Part shown: piece by piece, positions 15,830 through 24,109 of the stretch | Layout: each line of letters starts with the position of its first letter | How positions within the stretch are numbered: position 1 is the first letter of the stretch | Assembly (NCBI GenBank): GCA_020629335.1 | Contig: JAHDDN010000020.1 | Coordinates: 1 to 25,695 of the forward strand | From: Chitinophagales bacterium | Lineage (GTDB): Bacteria; Bacteroidota; Bacteroidia; Chitinophagales; UBA2359 | Length of the DNA stretch: 25,695 nucleotides | Direction: 5' to 3' | Program-made: the position numbers and the translations under genes | Notes under the pieces: model-generated | The model's database searches: none | Told to the model about the DNA's origin: nothing | Seen by the model: the letters and a program-made list of their open reading frames with translations, nothing else

Positions 15830-15915
15830 GCTAATTACGCTCACTACTGCGTTACAAAAGCCTCACGTAGCGCTGCTACGCTTCATTTTTGTGCCTTGTA
15901 TTGATCACAATTAGC
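15830..15915. repeat. Palindromic intergenic element, second type
   Basis: The outer ends GCTAATT (15830-15836) and AATTAGC (15909-15915) are a perfect 7-bp inverted repeat. The centre is the hairpin CGTAGC-GCT-GCTACG. Between them TACAA and TTGTA also mirror each other, so the whole 86 bp can fold as a nested stem. It is unlike the composite repeat and more GC-rich than its surroundings. The rest of 15633-15969 is AT-rich with a small stem TTTTTAG (15780-15786) with CTAAAAA (15801-15807). Confidence 0.6.
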
Positions 15916-15969
15916 GGCGCATCAAATCGAAAGTTTATTATTTCAACATTACTTATCAAATTGAACAAC

Positions 15970-17991
15970 ATGAAAAATAATAACTTAAGTACAATAATTC
16001 GTTTATTCGTTTTATTACCATTTTTCCTTTTGAGCTTTAGTCTACTTACTTTCGCTCAAAGTGATCTATCTATTACTGTTAACCCTGAATCTAATCGAAT
16101 ATTAGGCTATGGGGCTTTCCCATTCAGCCAAATGGAAGAAACATTTGGAGAATTTACAGTGGAAGTCAGTAATAATGGTGATGAAGAGGCAACAGCCGTC
16201 AGTATTACAGCCAATTTTCAAATACCTAATGCTGATGATGAGCTCGAAACGGAAGAAACATTCACAGCCGATGCTCAAGATATTGCCGCTGGAGAAACAG
16301 TAGAATTTATCATCAATGCTGATTATCTTCCAGAAGAAACAAATATCTATGCCATTAACTTCACTTTTGATTACGATCAAATAGAGGATGAAGTTGAATT
16401 AACAGATAATCTATTCTCTCATGTTTTTGTTCTAACAGAATATGATATTTGTAGAGCATTAATTGGCTTTAACATACTGGCTGATTCTATTAATATCAAT
16501 ATTCCAGATATACTCTATAGCGGATTATCATTTGACGATTCGTTTAATGGTGTTTTTAATGCCGCTAAGCTGGCTGGTTCGTTTGAAGTATTTGAGCCTG
16601 CTTATTTAGAAATAGCCGATTTTACAGCGATCACTCCAACAGGTACTACTGCTGTTGAAGTTTGGACCGATAACGGTAACCTACCTGGTGATTTAATTGC
16701 AACTTCAGGTGATTTCTTTCCAACTAATGACGACGGAGGACAGTTTTTTATTACCTCTATGACTTGCCCAGTTCTATTAGAACCTGGAAAATATTGGATC
16801 AGCCTTGAGGAACCACTAGAGGAAACCGTAGGGCCTGTTTTTTCTAACTACTATGCTACAGATGGAGAATATTCCCTCCAATTCAATGGCGGAAACTGGT
16901 TTGCCAACCCAATAACTACAACAGATCAGCCAATTGTTCCTCACATTTATGCATACCTAACTCCTGAATTAACTTTTACAGATGCCGCCACAGGGGTAGA
17001 GTTAGAAGTCGAAACAGGATTATTAGATGTTGAAATATTAGCTAGTCCTTTTGTAGAATTGGATGACGGGATATTTGCTGGAGCTTACTGTGGCATCTCT
17101 TGGACACTAGATGGAGATGAAATTAGCGATTTTGATGGAGAAAATATTTTCGACTATGAATTTGACGATTATGGCTCCTATGAAATATGTGTCATCGTAG
17201 AATCTTTTGATGGGACTACTTTAGAAGAATGTACCACAGTAGAATTAGAATGTAGCTTAGAAGCAGAGGCAGAAGTAACACCTGGCAGTATCATTGTAGA
17301 GGCTGATGGAGGTTCTGGAAACTATGAATACGACTGGGACACAGGTGATGATAGTGAAGAAATATTCGACTTAGAGCCTGAAACAGAATACACCGTTACT
17401 ATATCTGAAGATGATTGTTCAGAAGAATTTACTTTCGAAACTGCCGCTTGTGAAGTATCAGTAGACATTGATGATGTTATTGAAGAAAATGGCGAAGCTA
17501 CTTTTGAACTAGATATCGATAATCCATATGCTTCTTCCTCAGGATCTACTAATGAACATACTATCGTATGGACAGATCCAAATGGAGATGAAATTGGGGA
17601 TGAGCTATCATTAACTATTGATAAGGACGATTTAGAAGATGGTGATTATACCATCACAGTTACTGATCCTTATGGTTGTGAAACAACACTTGAAGTAAAC
17701 CTATCCTCTTTAGCTGTAAGCATTGATGATATTGAAGGTTTAAGCAACTTTGAACTTTACCCTAACCCAAGTGCAGGCGAAATGACGATTGATTTTGACT
17801 TAGATAAAAATATCGACTTCCAAATGACCATCTTCAATATTGCTGGTGAAAAAGTAATGGAAACAACTACTCAAAAAGTAAATACATTGAATCAAACATT
17901 CGATCTATCAGAATTCGCTAATGGCGTATACATGATACAGTTTACTTTTGACAATAAAGTAATGATTGAAAGATTAGTGATTAGCAAATAA
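15970..17991 (+). CDS. T9SS cargo protein, paralog C, without the N-terminal domain
   Basis: The product has 673 residues from ATG 15970. The frame is open from 15889, but that part covers the palindromic element, and only the inner Met starts a signal peptide (MKNNNLSTIIRLFVLLPFF, cleaved near FAQ). It lacks the choice-of-anchor J domain of its neighbours and starts directly with the CARDB-like domain (FPFSQMEETFGEFTVEVSNNG). Then come the middle domain (SFEVFEPAYLEIADFTAITP, VLLEPGKYWISLEEP), an Ig-like domain, a SprB-like segment (DGGSGNYEYDWDTGDDSEE), a last beta domain and the T9SS sorting domain (NFELYPNPSAGEMTIDFDL). Its sorting-domain DNA is clearly diverged from A and B, so it has been outside their recent exchange. 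It is rich in Asp and Glu. The function is unknown. Confidence 0.87.
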   Translation: MKNNNLSTIIRLFVLLPFFLLSFSLLTFAQSDLSITVNPESNRILGYGAFPFSQMEETFGEFTVEVSNNGDEEATAVSITANFQIPNADDELETEETFTADAQDIAAGETVEFIINADYLPEETNIYAINFTFDYDQIEDEVELTDNLFSHVFVLTEYDICRALIGFNILADSININIPDILYSGLSFDDSFNGVFNAAKLAGSFEVFEPAYLEIADFTAITPTGTTAVEVWTDNGNLPGDLIATSGDFFPTNDDGGQFFITSMTCPVLLEPGKYWISLEEPLEETVGPVFSNYYATDGEYSLQFNGGNWFANPITTTDQPIVPHIYAYLTPELTFTDAATGVELEVETGLLDVEILASPFVELDDGIFAGAYCGISWTLDGDEISDFDGENIFDYEFDDYGSYEICVIVESFDGTTLEECTTVELECSLEAEAEVTPGSIIVEADGGSGNYEYDWDTGDDSEEIFDLEPETEYTVTISEDDCSEEFTFETAACEVSVDIDDVIEENGEATFELDIDNPYASSSGSTNEHTIVWTDPNGDEIGDELSLTIDKDDLEDGDYTITVTDPYGCETTLEVNLSSLAVSIDDIEGLSNFELYPNPSAGEMTIDFDLDKNIDFQMTIFNIAGEKVMETTTQKVNTLNQTFDLSEFANGVYMIQFTFDNKVMIERLVISK

Positions 17992-18014
17992 TTACTACGA
18001 ATATATAGAAAAAC

Positions 18015-18052
18015 AAAAAGGCGAATGGAGTTTATTTCCATTCGCCTTTTTT
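18015..18052. terminator. Bidirectional terminator between converging genes
   Basis: AAAAAGGCGAATGGA (18015-18029) and TCCATTCGCCTTTTT (18037-18051) form a perfect 15-bp stem with T's on both strands. It serves paralog C (plus) and the M23 peptidase gene (minus). Confidence 0.92.
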
Positions 18053-18062
18053 ATTGATCTTT

Positions 18063-19781
18063 TTATCGCTTAAAGTCCGCTATATAAGTTTGACTATTCC
18101 CCTGCCCATCTTTAACAACTAACTTAAAGGTATGACTTCCCGATCCTGTCCGATGATCAAAAGTATGTATCAATCGACTCGTCTTAGCATCATAATCCAT
18201 CAACACCCACTCACCATCTATCGTTCCTCTATAAGATTTAATACCCGATAAATCATCCGATATTTTCATAGTAATCGTACTATTCTTAGCCATATTTTTC
18301 CCTTCCGAAATATTCACCGCCTTAATAGTAGGAGCCGTCGTATCCGTCGTAATATAAAAATCGCCAAACTCTCTCGGCCTTGCTGTCAAATAAGGGCCAT
18401 CCCATTTACTAGTCAAACCATACTCATTACCAAACACATCCTTATAAGCCACCAATGCCTTATTCTTCAAATCCGAAGGCAAATCATTTGGCAATATACT
18501 AATCGTATAACGAGAATGCACAGGTACCTCCCCATCATGCACCTTATGAACCAATGAATAAACATCCGTACTCATAGGCTCAGCCGTCTCATACTGAAAA
18601 TAAATATCTCGATAAAATGCCTTTGCATCAAAGTCTAATTTCAATTCAGTTGCCTCAAAATAATTAGACCTCCCCTGCTTAAAATAATCCGCAGAAAAAG
18701 GCGGATCAGTCCTGTAAATCGCATCCCCCTGCTTCACCTTAAAATTCAATTGAGACAAATTTCCAGCCGCATCCTTTACCTTAAAAGTCAAACGATGCGT
18801 CTCTCCATCCGCAATATTAATCACCCCCTCATTCCGCATCTCATCATAAATAGACAACTTATTTCCTGGATCACGAAAACATTTCTGCAAATAAAAACTA
18901 CCTTTCCCTGCCTTCTTAGCCCTAATTCTCGCCCCATAATCTAAATGCGAATTAATATATCGACTCTCCCCAAACGAACTTTCCCTCATATCAAAAGCAC
19001 AAACCGTCTCCTCATTATGCAATAACTCCACACTATAAACCCCATTATGATTATTCGCCCCATTCAACTGATCATAAGTATTAATTCCCAAAGCAATATT
19101 ATCTGCCCCCACAATCAAAGTTTCATTTTCCAAGCTACAAGTCCCTTGCTTAGTTTTCAAAGTATACATTTCAGGATTTTCTAAATGCTGATGATCATGA
19201 ATACTATAAACCGCAATCTTATTGATGGTCGGTTTTTTTGTATCCTCCACATTAATACCAAAAAGCAATGGATTCAAAGGATGCTCCGTACCCGTATCCC
19301 TAATCTCAAAATGCAAATGCGGACCACCAGATCCACCCGAATTTCCAGACAAAGCAATCTTCTCCCCCTTCTTCACCTTCAAGGCACCCGCATCAGGATA
19401 TAAATCCACCGTAAAACTCTCTCTACGATATTGCGCCTTCTCAACGTAAGCGTTTATTTCATCATTAAACTTACTCAAATGCGCATATACCGTCGTATAT
19501 CCATTTGGATGGCGTACATAAATCGCCTTACCATAACCACCCGATTGCACCTTCACCCTCGACACATATCCATCCGCCGCAGAATACACCCGATAACCCT
19601 CCGAGCCATTCGTCTTAATATCTATTCCAGCATGAAAATGATTCGGACGCAATTCACAATAAGTCCCCGAAAGCACCAAAGGAATATTCAATGGCGCTCT
19701 AAAATAATCCTGCGGATACTCCGCCGCCACCCAAGCACTAATAAAAAACAATAAGCAAAGGCTATATTTATACTTCATCAT
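18063..19781 (-). CDS. M23 family metallopeptidase, secreted
   Basis: This periplasmic or surface zinc peptidase of the LytM/M23 fold has 572 residues and is expected to cut peptidoglycan cross-links. A signal peptide (YSLCLLFFISAWVAA) is followed at once by the peptidase domain (~26-170). All zinc and catalytic residues are visible: His50 and Asp54 in NHFHAGID, His101 in VYAHL, and His155 and His157 in GPHLHFE. An insert of about 30 residues (~106-135) between the VYAHL strand and the KKGEKIALSGNSGGSGG strand is usual in Bacteroidota M23 proteins. The long C-terminal part (~175-572) has Ig/cadherin-like beta segments, for example LTFKVKDAAGNLSQLNFKV and HTFKLVVKDGQGNSQTYIADF, and may bind substrate. 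The catalytic set is complete, so activity is likely. A shared terminator lies downstream, and repeat copy 3 lies upstream. Confidence 0.92.
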   Translation of the reverse strand: MMKYKYSLCLLFFISAWVAAEYPQDYFRAPLNIPLVLSGTYCELRPNHFHAGIDIKTNGSEGYRVYSAADGYVSRVKVQSGGYGKAIYVRHPNGYTTVYAHLSKFNDEINAYVEKAQYRRESFTVDLYPDAGALKVKKGEKIALSGNSGGSGGPHLHFEIRDTGTEHPLNPLLFGINVEDTKKPTINKIAVYSIHDHQHLENPEMYTLKTKQGTCSLENETLIVGADNIALGINTYDQLNGANNHNGVYSVELLHNEETVCAFDMRESSFGESRYINSHLDYGARIRAKKAGKGSFYLQKCFRDPGNKLSIYDEMRNEGVINIADGETHRLTFKVKDAAGNLSQLNFKVKQGDAIYRTDPPFSADYFKQGRSNYFEATELKLDFDAKAFYRDIYFQYETAEPMSTDVYSLVHKVHDGEVPVHSRYTISILPNDLPSDLKNKALVAYKDVFGNEYGLTSKWDGPYLTARPREFGDFYITTDTTAPTIKAVNISEGKNMAKNSTITMKISDDLSGIKSYRGTIDGEWVLMDYDAKTSRLIHTFDHRTGSGSHTFKLVVKDGQGNSQTYIADFKR

Positions 19782-19844
19782 AATAAAAGATTTGAGATAC
19801 CAATTTGAATCAATAAAACAGGATTCGTTTACTTTTGGGGCTTC

Positions 19845-20051
19845 CCCGATTATTTTTTTGGCCAGCCATTGTAGGGGCGGACCTATGTGTCCGCCCGCTG
19901 GCCAAAAAAATAATCGGGTCGGGCTGTCCGCTATTATGTGGCTATGCTGCTCCTACTCTGCTAAGTGCTGCTTGTCTGCCCTGCGGGCCAGCCATCACAT
20001 CACTAAGCGCCGTAAGTCGCTGCATGAACGCCACATACCGCTACCATCCCT
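19845..20051 (+). repeat. Composite palindromic repeat, copy 3
   Basis: A perfect 22-bp inverted repeat (19845-19866 with 19897-19918; arms CCCGATTATT... and ...AATAATCGGG) encloses a 30-nt loop region. The loop contains GTAGGG and the inner 8-bp stem GGGCGGAC (19875-19882) with GTCCGCCC (19889-19896). The conserved module is 19919-20051, with GCCCTGCGGGC as an inner hairpin and CGCCACATACCGCTACCATCCCT as the right end. It ends 7 bp from the stop of rmuC, which reads into it from the right. Confidence 0.92.
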
Positions 20052-20058
20052 AAGCCGA

Positions 20059-21147
20059 TCACTCCTTCTCCCCCAACAAAGGCTTATCCAAACTGATGGT
20101 ATCAAACTCACCACCATGTTCGCCCTTCGTCAACTGAAACAAATCCTTATCTATTTTTTTAAATTCTTTCGTACTTTGATTATAGGTATTCACAACAGTT
20201 CCCAACTGTTTACCCATTTTGTCTACTTGTGCTTCGTAAACTTTTAAGTGTTTCGCCAAAAGGTTGATCTTATGCATCACCTCTTTTACAGACTGCTCAA
20301 TTTGGAGCGCTTTGAGTCCTTGTAAAACAGTTTCTAAATAAGCATAAAAAGAAGTAGGAGAAACAATAATTACTCGCTTCCGAAATGCATACTCAATCAC
20401 GCCCTTATCTCCTACCTGATAATTCAACAAATGATAATACACCCCTTCTGCTGGTATAAACATAAATGCAAAGTCAGTCGTTTCATCTTGCGGACGAATA
20501 TATTTAGAGGTCTCCTCAATTCGTTTTTTCACATCTACCCTAAATGCCTTATTATACTTTTCTCTTTTCTCACTAGTAGCAGCCGAAGACATCTTATTAT
20601 AGTTCTCTAAAGAGAACTTCGCATCAATAGGGATTAACTGATCTCTAAAAAAAATAACCGCATCAACCATTTCTCCATTACTAAATGGAAACTGCATCTT
20701 AAATTGATTGGGGCTAAGCACATTTGCCAAAAGAGTTTCTAAAAAATATTCTCCTAATACACCTCTCTGTTTAGGGTTTTTAAGAATTTGTTCTAAGCTC
20801 CTCATTCGATCTGTAAAGGATAAAATTTGAGTATTCGTTTTTTCAATTCCACTTAACTTGGTAGTAATATCTTTAATAATATCAGAGTTCTGCTGGAAGT
20901 GTTGGAAAACTTGCTGGTTAGTATTCTGTTGGAAGTGATTCATTTGCTCCGTCATGAAGCGCAAATTCTGCTGCAATTCTTCCCTACTCTTAGTATTAGC
21001 ACTATTGATTTCTTGACGTAACTGATTCAATAATTGAACATGGCCACTATCTTCTTTTTGGTCTTTCTGCTTATTCAACAAAAAATATATCACTATCAAT
21101 AAAGCAATAATAATCAATAAACTAAAAAAGGGCAGTATCATATCCAT
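20059..21147 (-). CDS. rmuC: DNA recombination protein RmuC
   Basis: The protein has 362 residues. An N-terminal membrane segment (~4-24, FFSLLIIIALLIVIYFLL) is followed by a coiled-coil region (~28-115, rich in Gln, Asn and Glu, with QQNTNQQVFQHFQQNS) and the RmuC domain (~120-330). Family strings are NPKQRGVLGEYFLETLL, QFPFSNGEMVDAVIFF, LIPIDAKFSLENYNK, DFAFMFIPAEGVYYHLL and RVIIVSPTSFYAYLETV. RmuC limits DNA inversions at inverted repeats and has a PD-(D/E)XK-like core. It is placed on the inner side of the membrane. The ATG at 21147 has TACTTTTG ending only 4 bp upstream, so the transcript may have no leader or start at the second Met (21141). Its neighbours include two copies of the inverted-repeat element, but proximity alone does not show a link. 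Confidence 0.93.
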   Translation of the reverse strand: MDMILPFFSLLIIIALLIVIYFLLNKQKDQKEDSGHVQLLNQLRQEINSANTKSREELQQNLRFMTEQMNHFQQNTNQQVFQHFQQNSDIIKDITTKLSGIEKTNTQILSFTDRMRSLEQILKNPKQRGVLGEYFLETLLANVLSPNQFKMQFPFSNGEMVDAVIFFRDQLIPIDAKFSLENYNKMSSAATSEKREKYNKAFRVDVKKRIEETSKYIRPQDETTDFAFMFIPAEGVYYHLLNYQVGDKGVIEYAFRKRVIIVSPTSFYAYLETVLQGLKALQIEQSVKEVMHKINLLAKHLKVYEAQVDKMGKQLGTVVNTYNQSTKEFKKIDKDLFQLTKGEHGGEFDTISLDKPLLGEKE

Positions 21148-21151
21148 TCAA

Positions 21152-21159
21152 CAAAAGTA
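21152..21159 (-). promoter_or_regulatory. Probable -7 box (TACTTTTG) directly before rmuC
   Basis: Read on minus, TACTTTTG matches TAnnTTTG and ends 4 bp before the ATG. A TTTT lies 19 bp upstream, a weak -33. If used, transcription would start at or next to the start codon. Confidence 0.45.
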
Positions 21160-21202
21160 AACTCTATCAAGCAGAAATAAAATAGATGCCAGTATTTTAT
21201 TG

Positions 21203-21239
21203 AAAAAAAGGGCGGAATTCATTTCTGAATTCCGCCCTT
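21203..21239 (-). terminator. Terminator of the TonB receptor gene
   Basis: AAGGGCGGAATTCA (21208-21221) and TGAATTCCGCCCTT (21226-21239) form a perfect 14-bp stem, followed on the minus strand by a T-run (21209-21203). It lies 79 bp after the receptor stop. Confidence 0.92.
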
Positions 21240-21318
21240 GGGAAAATTACCTAATACAAGTCAATTATTTTTCTTGCACCAAAGATCTTAATGCTATCTA
21301 AACAATTAACGAATCACT

Positions 21319-23745
21319 CTATTTTACTCTATTTTGTTCTGCATCTGTAGCTGTGCTTCGAGAGCGAGCTGGCTTAACCGTCTTTTTTCCAAAATTATAA
21401 GTAAAGCTCAAATTAGCTCGGCGAGAATCATATCCTTGTCTAACATCCAAATCAATATTATCTTGATTAATAGCTACTCTATTATTATCTGTATTAAAGA
21501 TGTCATTGATATTGAATTTGATCTTTCCTTTACCATCGAAAACATCTTTAGAGAATCCTGCATTGATAGCAAATTGTGGTTCTAACTCAAAGATTCCCCA
21601 TACCAAGGCTGATCTATAATATCCCGATGCCTCTGCTTTCCAACCTTTACCTAAGTCCCAATTATTACTCATATATAAGTGGTAAGCTAATTTTTGATTA
21701 TCAATTTGGCTATCTGCTGTTTGATTTTGAAAAACATTATAGAAGCTCGTCAAGTCTAATCGCATCATCCACTTTTGACTCAATGGGATAGGAGCCGCTA
21801 TATTCAATGCATAAGTGGTATTATTGTCTAAGTTAATCGTTGTTTGATAAGTGGTTCTTTCTTCATCGTTTTGCTCAATCACATCAGTAATCGCATTATT
21901 CGTTCGGCTATAGCTGAAGGTGGTGTATAAAAACTGATTATAAGCATGAGTCAATGAGAATGAGTGTGCATACTCTGGCTCTAAAAATGGATTTCCTTGA
22001 CTAAAAGTATACTGATCTAAGTAGTAGATAAAAGGATTAAGCGATTGATAGTTAGGGCGAGATATACGATAGCTATAGGAGTAACTCAATCCATGCTTTT
22101 CTCCTATTTGATGCGACATACTCAAGCTTGGGAAAAAGTTCGTATAAGCTCTCTCTACTCGCTCATCTAATGTGATTGATTGCCCATCTGAAACAGTGTG
22201 TTCCGCTCGTAAGCCCATTTGTAAGCTTAACTTTTTAATCTGCTGATTCCAGTTTAGATAAGCCGCATAAATATTTTCTTGGTACTCAAATTCATTAGAA
22301 CGATTAGCATCATTCACCCATGTATCATCTTGCCACTCTTCAAAGTCAATGTGGTTGTTAGTCATTACTTCACTAGTTTTAACTCCCATTTCTAAGCTAC
22401 TTTTATCCGATATAGGTTGGCTATAATCTGCTTTTAGAGCTTTGATTTTGACATTTACATTATTATTACTTTTGATCATGTAAGGTAATCCCATTTGATT
22501 TTCTTCCGTATCAAAGAAATAATTATCATAGCGCTGTAATGCTGGATTAGTATAATTGGAGTAATCTGCATCTACACTGATTTCTCTACCTTCCTGATCA
22601 AATTCGTGTTTTAAGTTGATATTGTAAGTATTAGATTCCCATTCATCTGAAGAGTCATCATCTACTCTTATATGATAATAAGGGATCGTCTCGTCATTAG
22701 TAATATAAGAGTTACCTTCACTGATACCACTCCAATTTCCTCTATTTCCATTCACCATCAATCCGATAGTTGTTTGATCAGATAAGAAATAGTCGATACC
22801 TGCTTTAAAGTTATAGCTCTTATTCTTATTAATTTGCGATTGAGTTTGGTCGAATACAGTAGTGCCTGCTTCTGTAGGTACTCTACGTTCTAAATAAGTA
22901 AGATCACTTCTTTTGTTGTTTCGGTAATTATAATTTCCGAAAGCATTGATTTTTTTATTTCGGTAGTTGAGCTGTAAGCCTGAGTTATAACCGCTGTATT
23001 TACCTCTATTAGTTCCTACACTAACATTTCCATTAAGGCCAATATTTTGATCTTTCTTTAATCGGATGTTGATGACACCTGCATCCCCTTCGGCATCATA
23101 CTTAGCAGAAGGATTCTGAATAATCTCAATTCGATCAATACCATCTGCTGCCATGCCTTCTAACATTTTGGCAACTTCTTCATTAGATAGATAAGTACTT
23201 TTACCATCAATCAGTACATTGACTCCTTGCTTTCCTCGCAAGCTGATATTGTTATCTTGATCAACGACCACGCCTGGGGATTGCGCTAAGACTTCCAAAG
23301 CTGAATTACCTGTAGCAATGACACTACCTTTTACATTCATCACTAATTTATCAGCTTTCATCTCAATTAACGGTCGTTGGCTTTTGACAACTACTTCACT
23401 GAGTTCTATATTACTTGAGTTCAAACTTAGGGTGCCTAAATCTAGTGGCGATTCTTCTACTGCTATTGTTTGGGCTATTTCTCCAAAGCCAATCATTTTG
23501 GCTTTTAAGAGATAGTTGCCAACTGTCACATTGTTCATTAGGAAGTAGCCTGTAGAATCGGTTATCGTGCCTTTAAGGAGCGTTGAGTCTTCGGGATTTA
23601 GTAAGAGTATATTAGCAAATTCCATTGCTTGCTGCTCTGCATCTTGTAGGTAACCTGAAAGGCTACTTACTGCTGGGTCTTCTTGTGCGAATAGGTTGAT
23701 ATTAAGAGCGAATAAGAGTGCGAATAGTATAGGTAAATTTTTCAT
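21319..23745 (-). CDS. TonB-dependent outer-membrane receptor, OMP_b-brl_3 type
   Basis: The protein has 808 residues, with a signal peptide of ~21 residues (LPILFALLFALNINLFAQ). A carboxypeptidase-regulatory-like domain (~27-112: SLSGYLQDAEQQAMEFANILLL, GTITDSTGYFLMNNVTVGNYLLKAKMIGFGE) is followed by the plug (~115-235: SEVVVKSQRPLIEMKADKLVMNV, ALEVLAQSPGVVVDQDNNISLRG, IEIIQNPSAKYDAEGDAGVINI). The barrel follows, with many Tyr/Asn strands and the string RISRPNYQSLNPFIYYLDQYTFSQGNP. The end, FTYNFGKKTVKPARSRSTATDAEQNRVK, with an Arg/Ser tail after the last strand, is usual for this group. The substrate is unknown, and no SusD-like partner is adjacent. Repeat copy 4 lies just upstream, where no consensus promoter was recognised. 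A terminator follows. Confidence 0.93.
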   Translation of the reverse strand: MKNLPILFALLFALNINLFAQEDPAVSSLSGYLQDAEQQAMEFANILLLNPEDSTLLKGTITDSTGYFLMNNVTVGNYLLKAKMIGFGEIAQTIAVEESPLDLGTLSLNSSNIELSEVVVKSQRPLIEMKADKLVMNVKGSVIATGNSALEVLAQSPGVVVDQDNNISLRGKQGVNVLIDGKSTYLSNEEVAKMLEGMAADGIDRIEIIQNPSAKYDAEGDAGVINIRLKKDQNIGLNGNVSVGTNRGKYSGYNSGLQLNYRNKKINAFGNYNYRNNKRSDLTYLERRVPTEAGTTVFDQTQSQINKNKSYNFKAGIDYFLSDQTTIGLMVNGNRGNWSGISEGNSYITNDETIPYYHIRVDDDSSDEWESNTYNINLKHEFDQEGREISVDADYSNYTNPALQRYDNYFFDTEENQMGLPYMIKSNNNVNVKIKALKADYSQPISDKSSLEMGVKTSEVMTNNHIDFEEWQDDTWVNDANRSNEFEYQENIYAAYLNWNQQIKKLSLQMGLRAEHTVSDGQSITLDERVERAYTNFFPSLSMSHQIGEKHGLSYSYSYRISRPNYQSLNPFIYYLDQYTFSQGNPFLEPEYAHSFSLTHAYNQFLYTTFSYSRTNNAITDVIEQNDEERTTYQTTINLDNNTTYALNIAAPIPLSQKWMMRLDLTSFYNVFQNQTADSQIDNQKLAYHLYMSNNWDLGKGWKAEASGYYRSALVWGIFELEPQFAINAGFSKDVFDGKGKIKFNINDIFNTDNNRVAINQDNIDLDVRQGYDSRRANLSFTYNFGKKTVKPARSRSTATDAEQNRVK

Positions 23746-23810
23746 TTTAGAGTGATTTTATACGTGGGTTAAAGGGTGAAAATCAAATCGATCATGCGCA
23801 AGGGATAGTA

Positions 23811-24006
23811 GCGGTATGTGGCGTGATGAGACTACTTACGGAACTTAGTGATGCGATGGCTGGCCCGAAGGGCAGACAAGCAGCGCTTAGTGTAGTAGTA
23901 GGCTCATAGCCGCATAAGAGCGGATAGCCCGGTTCCTTTCTAATATTTTCATGCGAGGGCGGACACATAGGTCCGCCCCTACTGGCGCATGAAAATATTA
24001 GAAAGG
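23811..24006 (-). repeat. Composite palindromic repeat, copy 4
   Basis: Read on minus, a perfect 21-bp inverted repeat (24006-23986 with 23955-23935; arms CCTTTCTAAT... and ...ATTAGAAAGG) encloses a core almost the same as in copy 3, with GGGCGGAC and GTCCGCCC. The conserved module is 23934-23811. Relative to copy 3 it has GCCCTTCGGGC for GCCCTGCGGGC and GGGCTATCC for GGGCTGTCC. In 24007-24109 an AAAAAGTTACA unit occurs twice (24072-24082, 24094-24104). No other feature was seen there. Confidence 0.92.
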
Positions 24007-24109
24007 GATGCGCCCAAATAAAATAAACAAGCTTATTAATTGTATTTGATAGTGAAACGGAGGAGGGTTTTAAAAAGTTACAGGGGGGTGAAAAAAAAGT
24101 TACAATTAA

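Noticed and set aside
19792..20247. Open frames on plus across repeat copy 3
   Set aside because: They read through the palindrome and into the antisense of rmuC. There is no family-like sequence and no start context.
21319..21420. Arg/Ser-rich tail of the TonB receptor as a frameshift
   Set aside because: Such tails after the last barrel strand are usual in OMP_b-brl_3 receptors, and the frame closes normally.
24072..24104. Direct AAAAAGTTACA repeats before the aroE end as an attachment site
   Set aside because: They are short, AT-rich and close together, with no integrase or boundary nearby.
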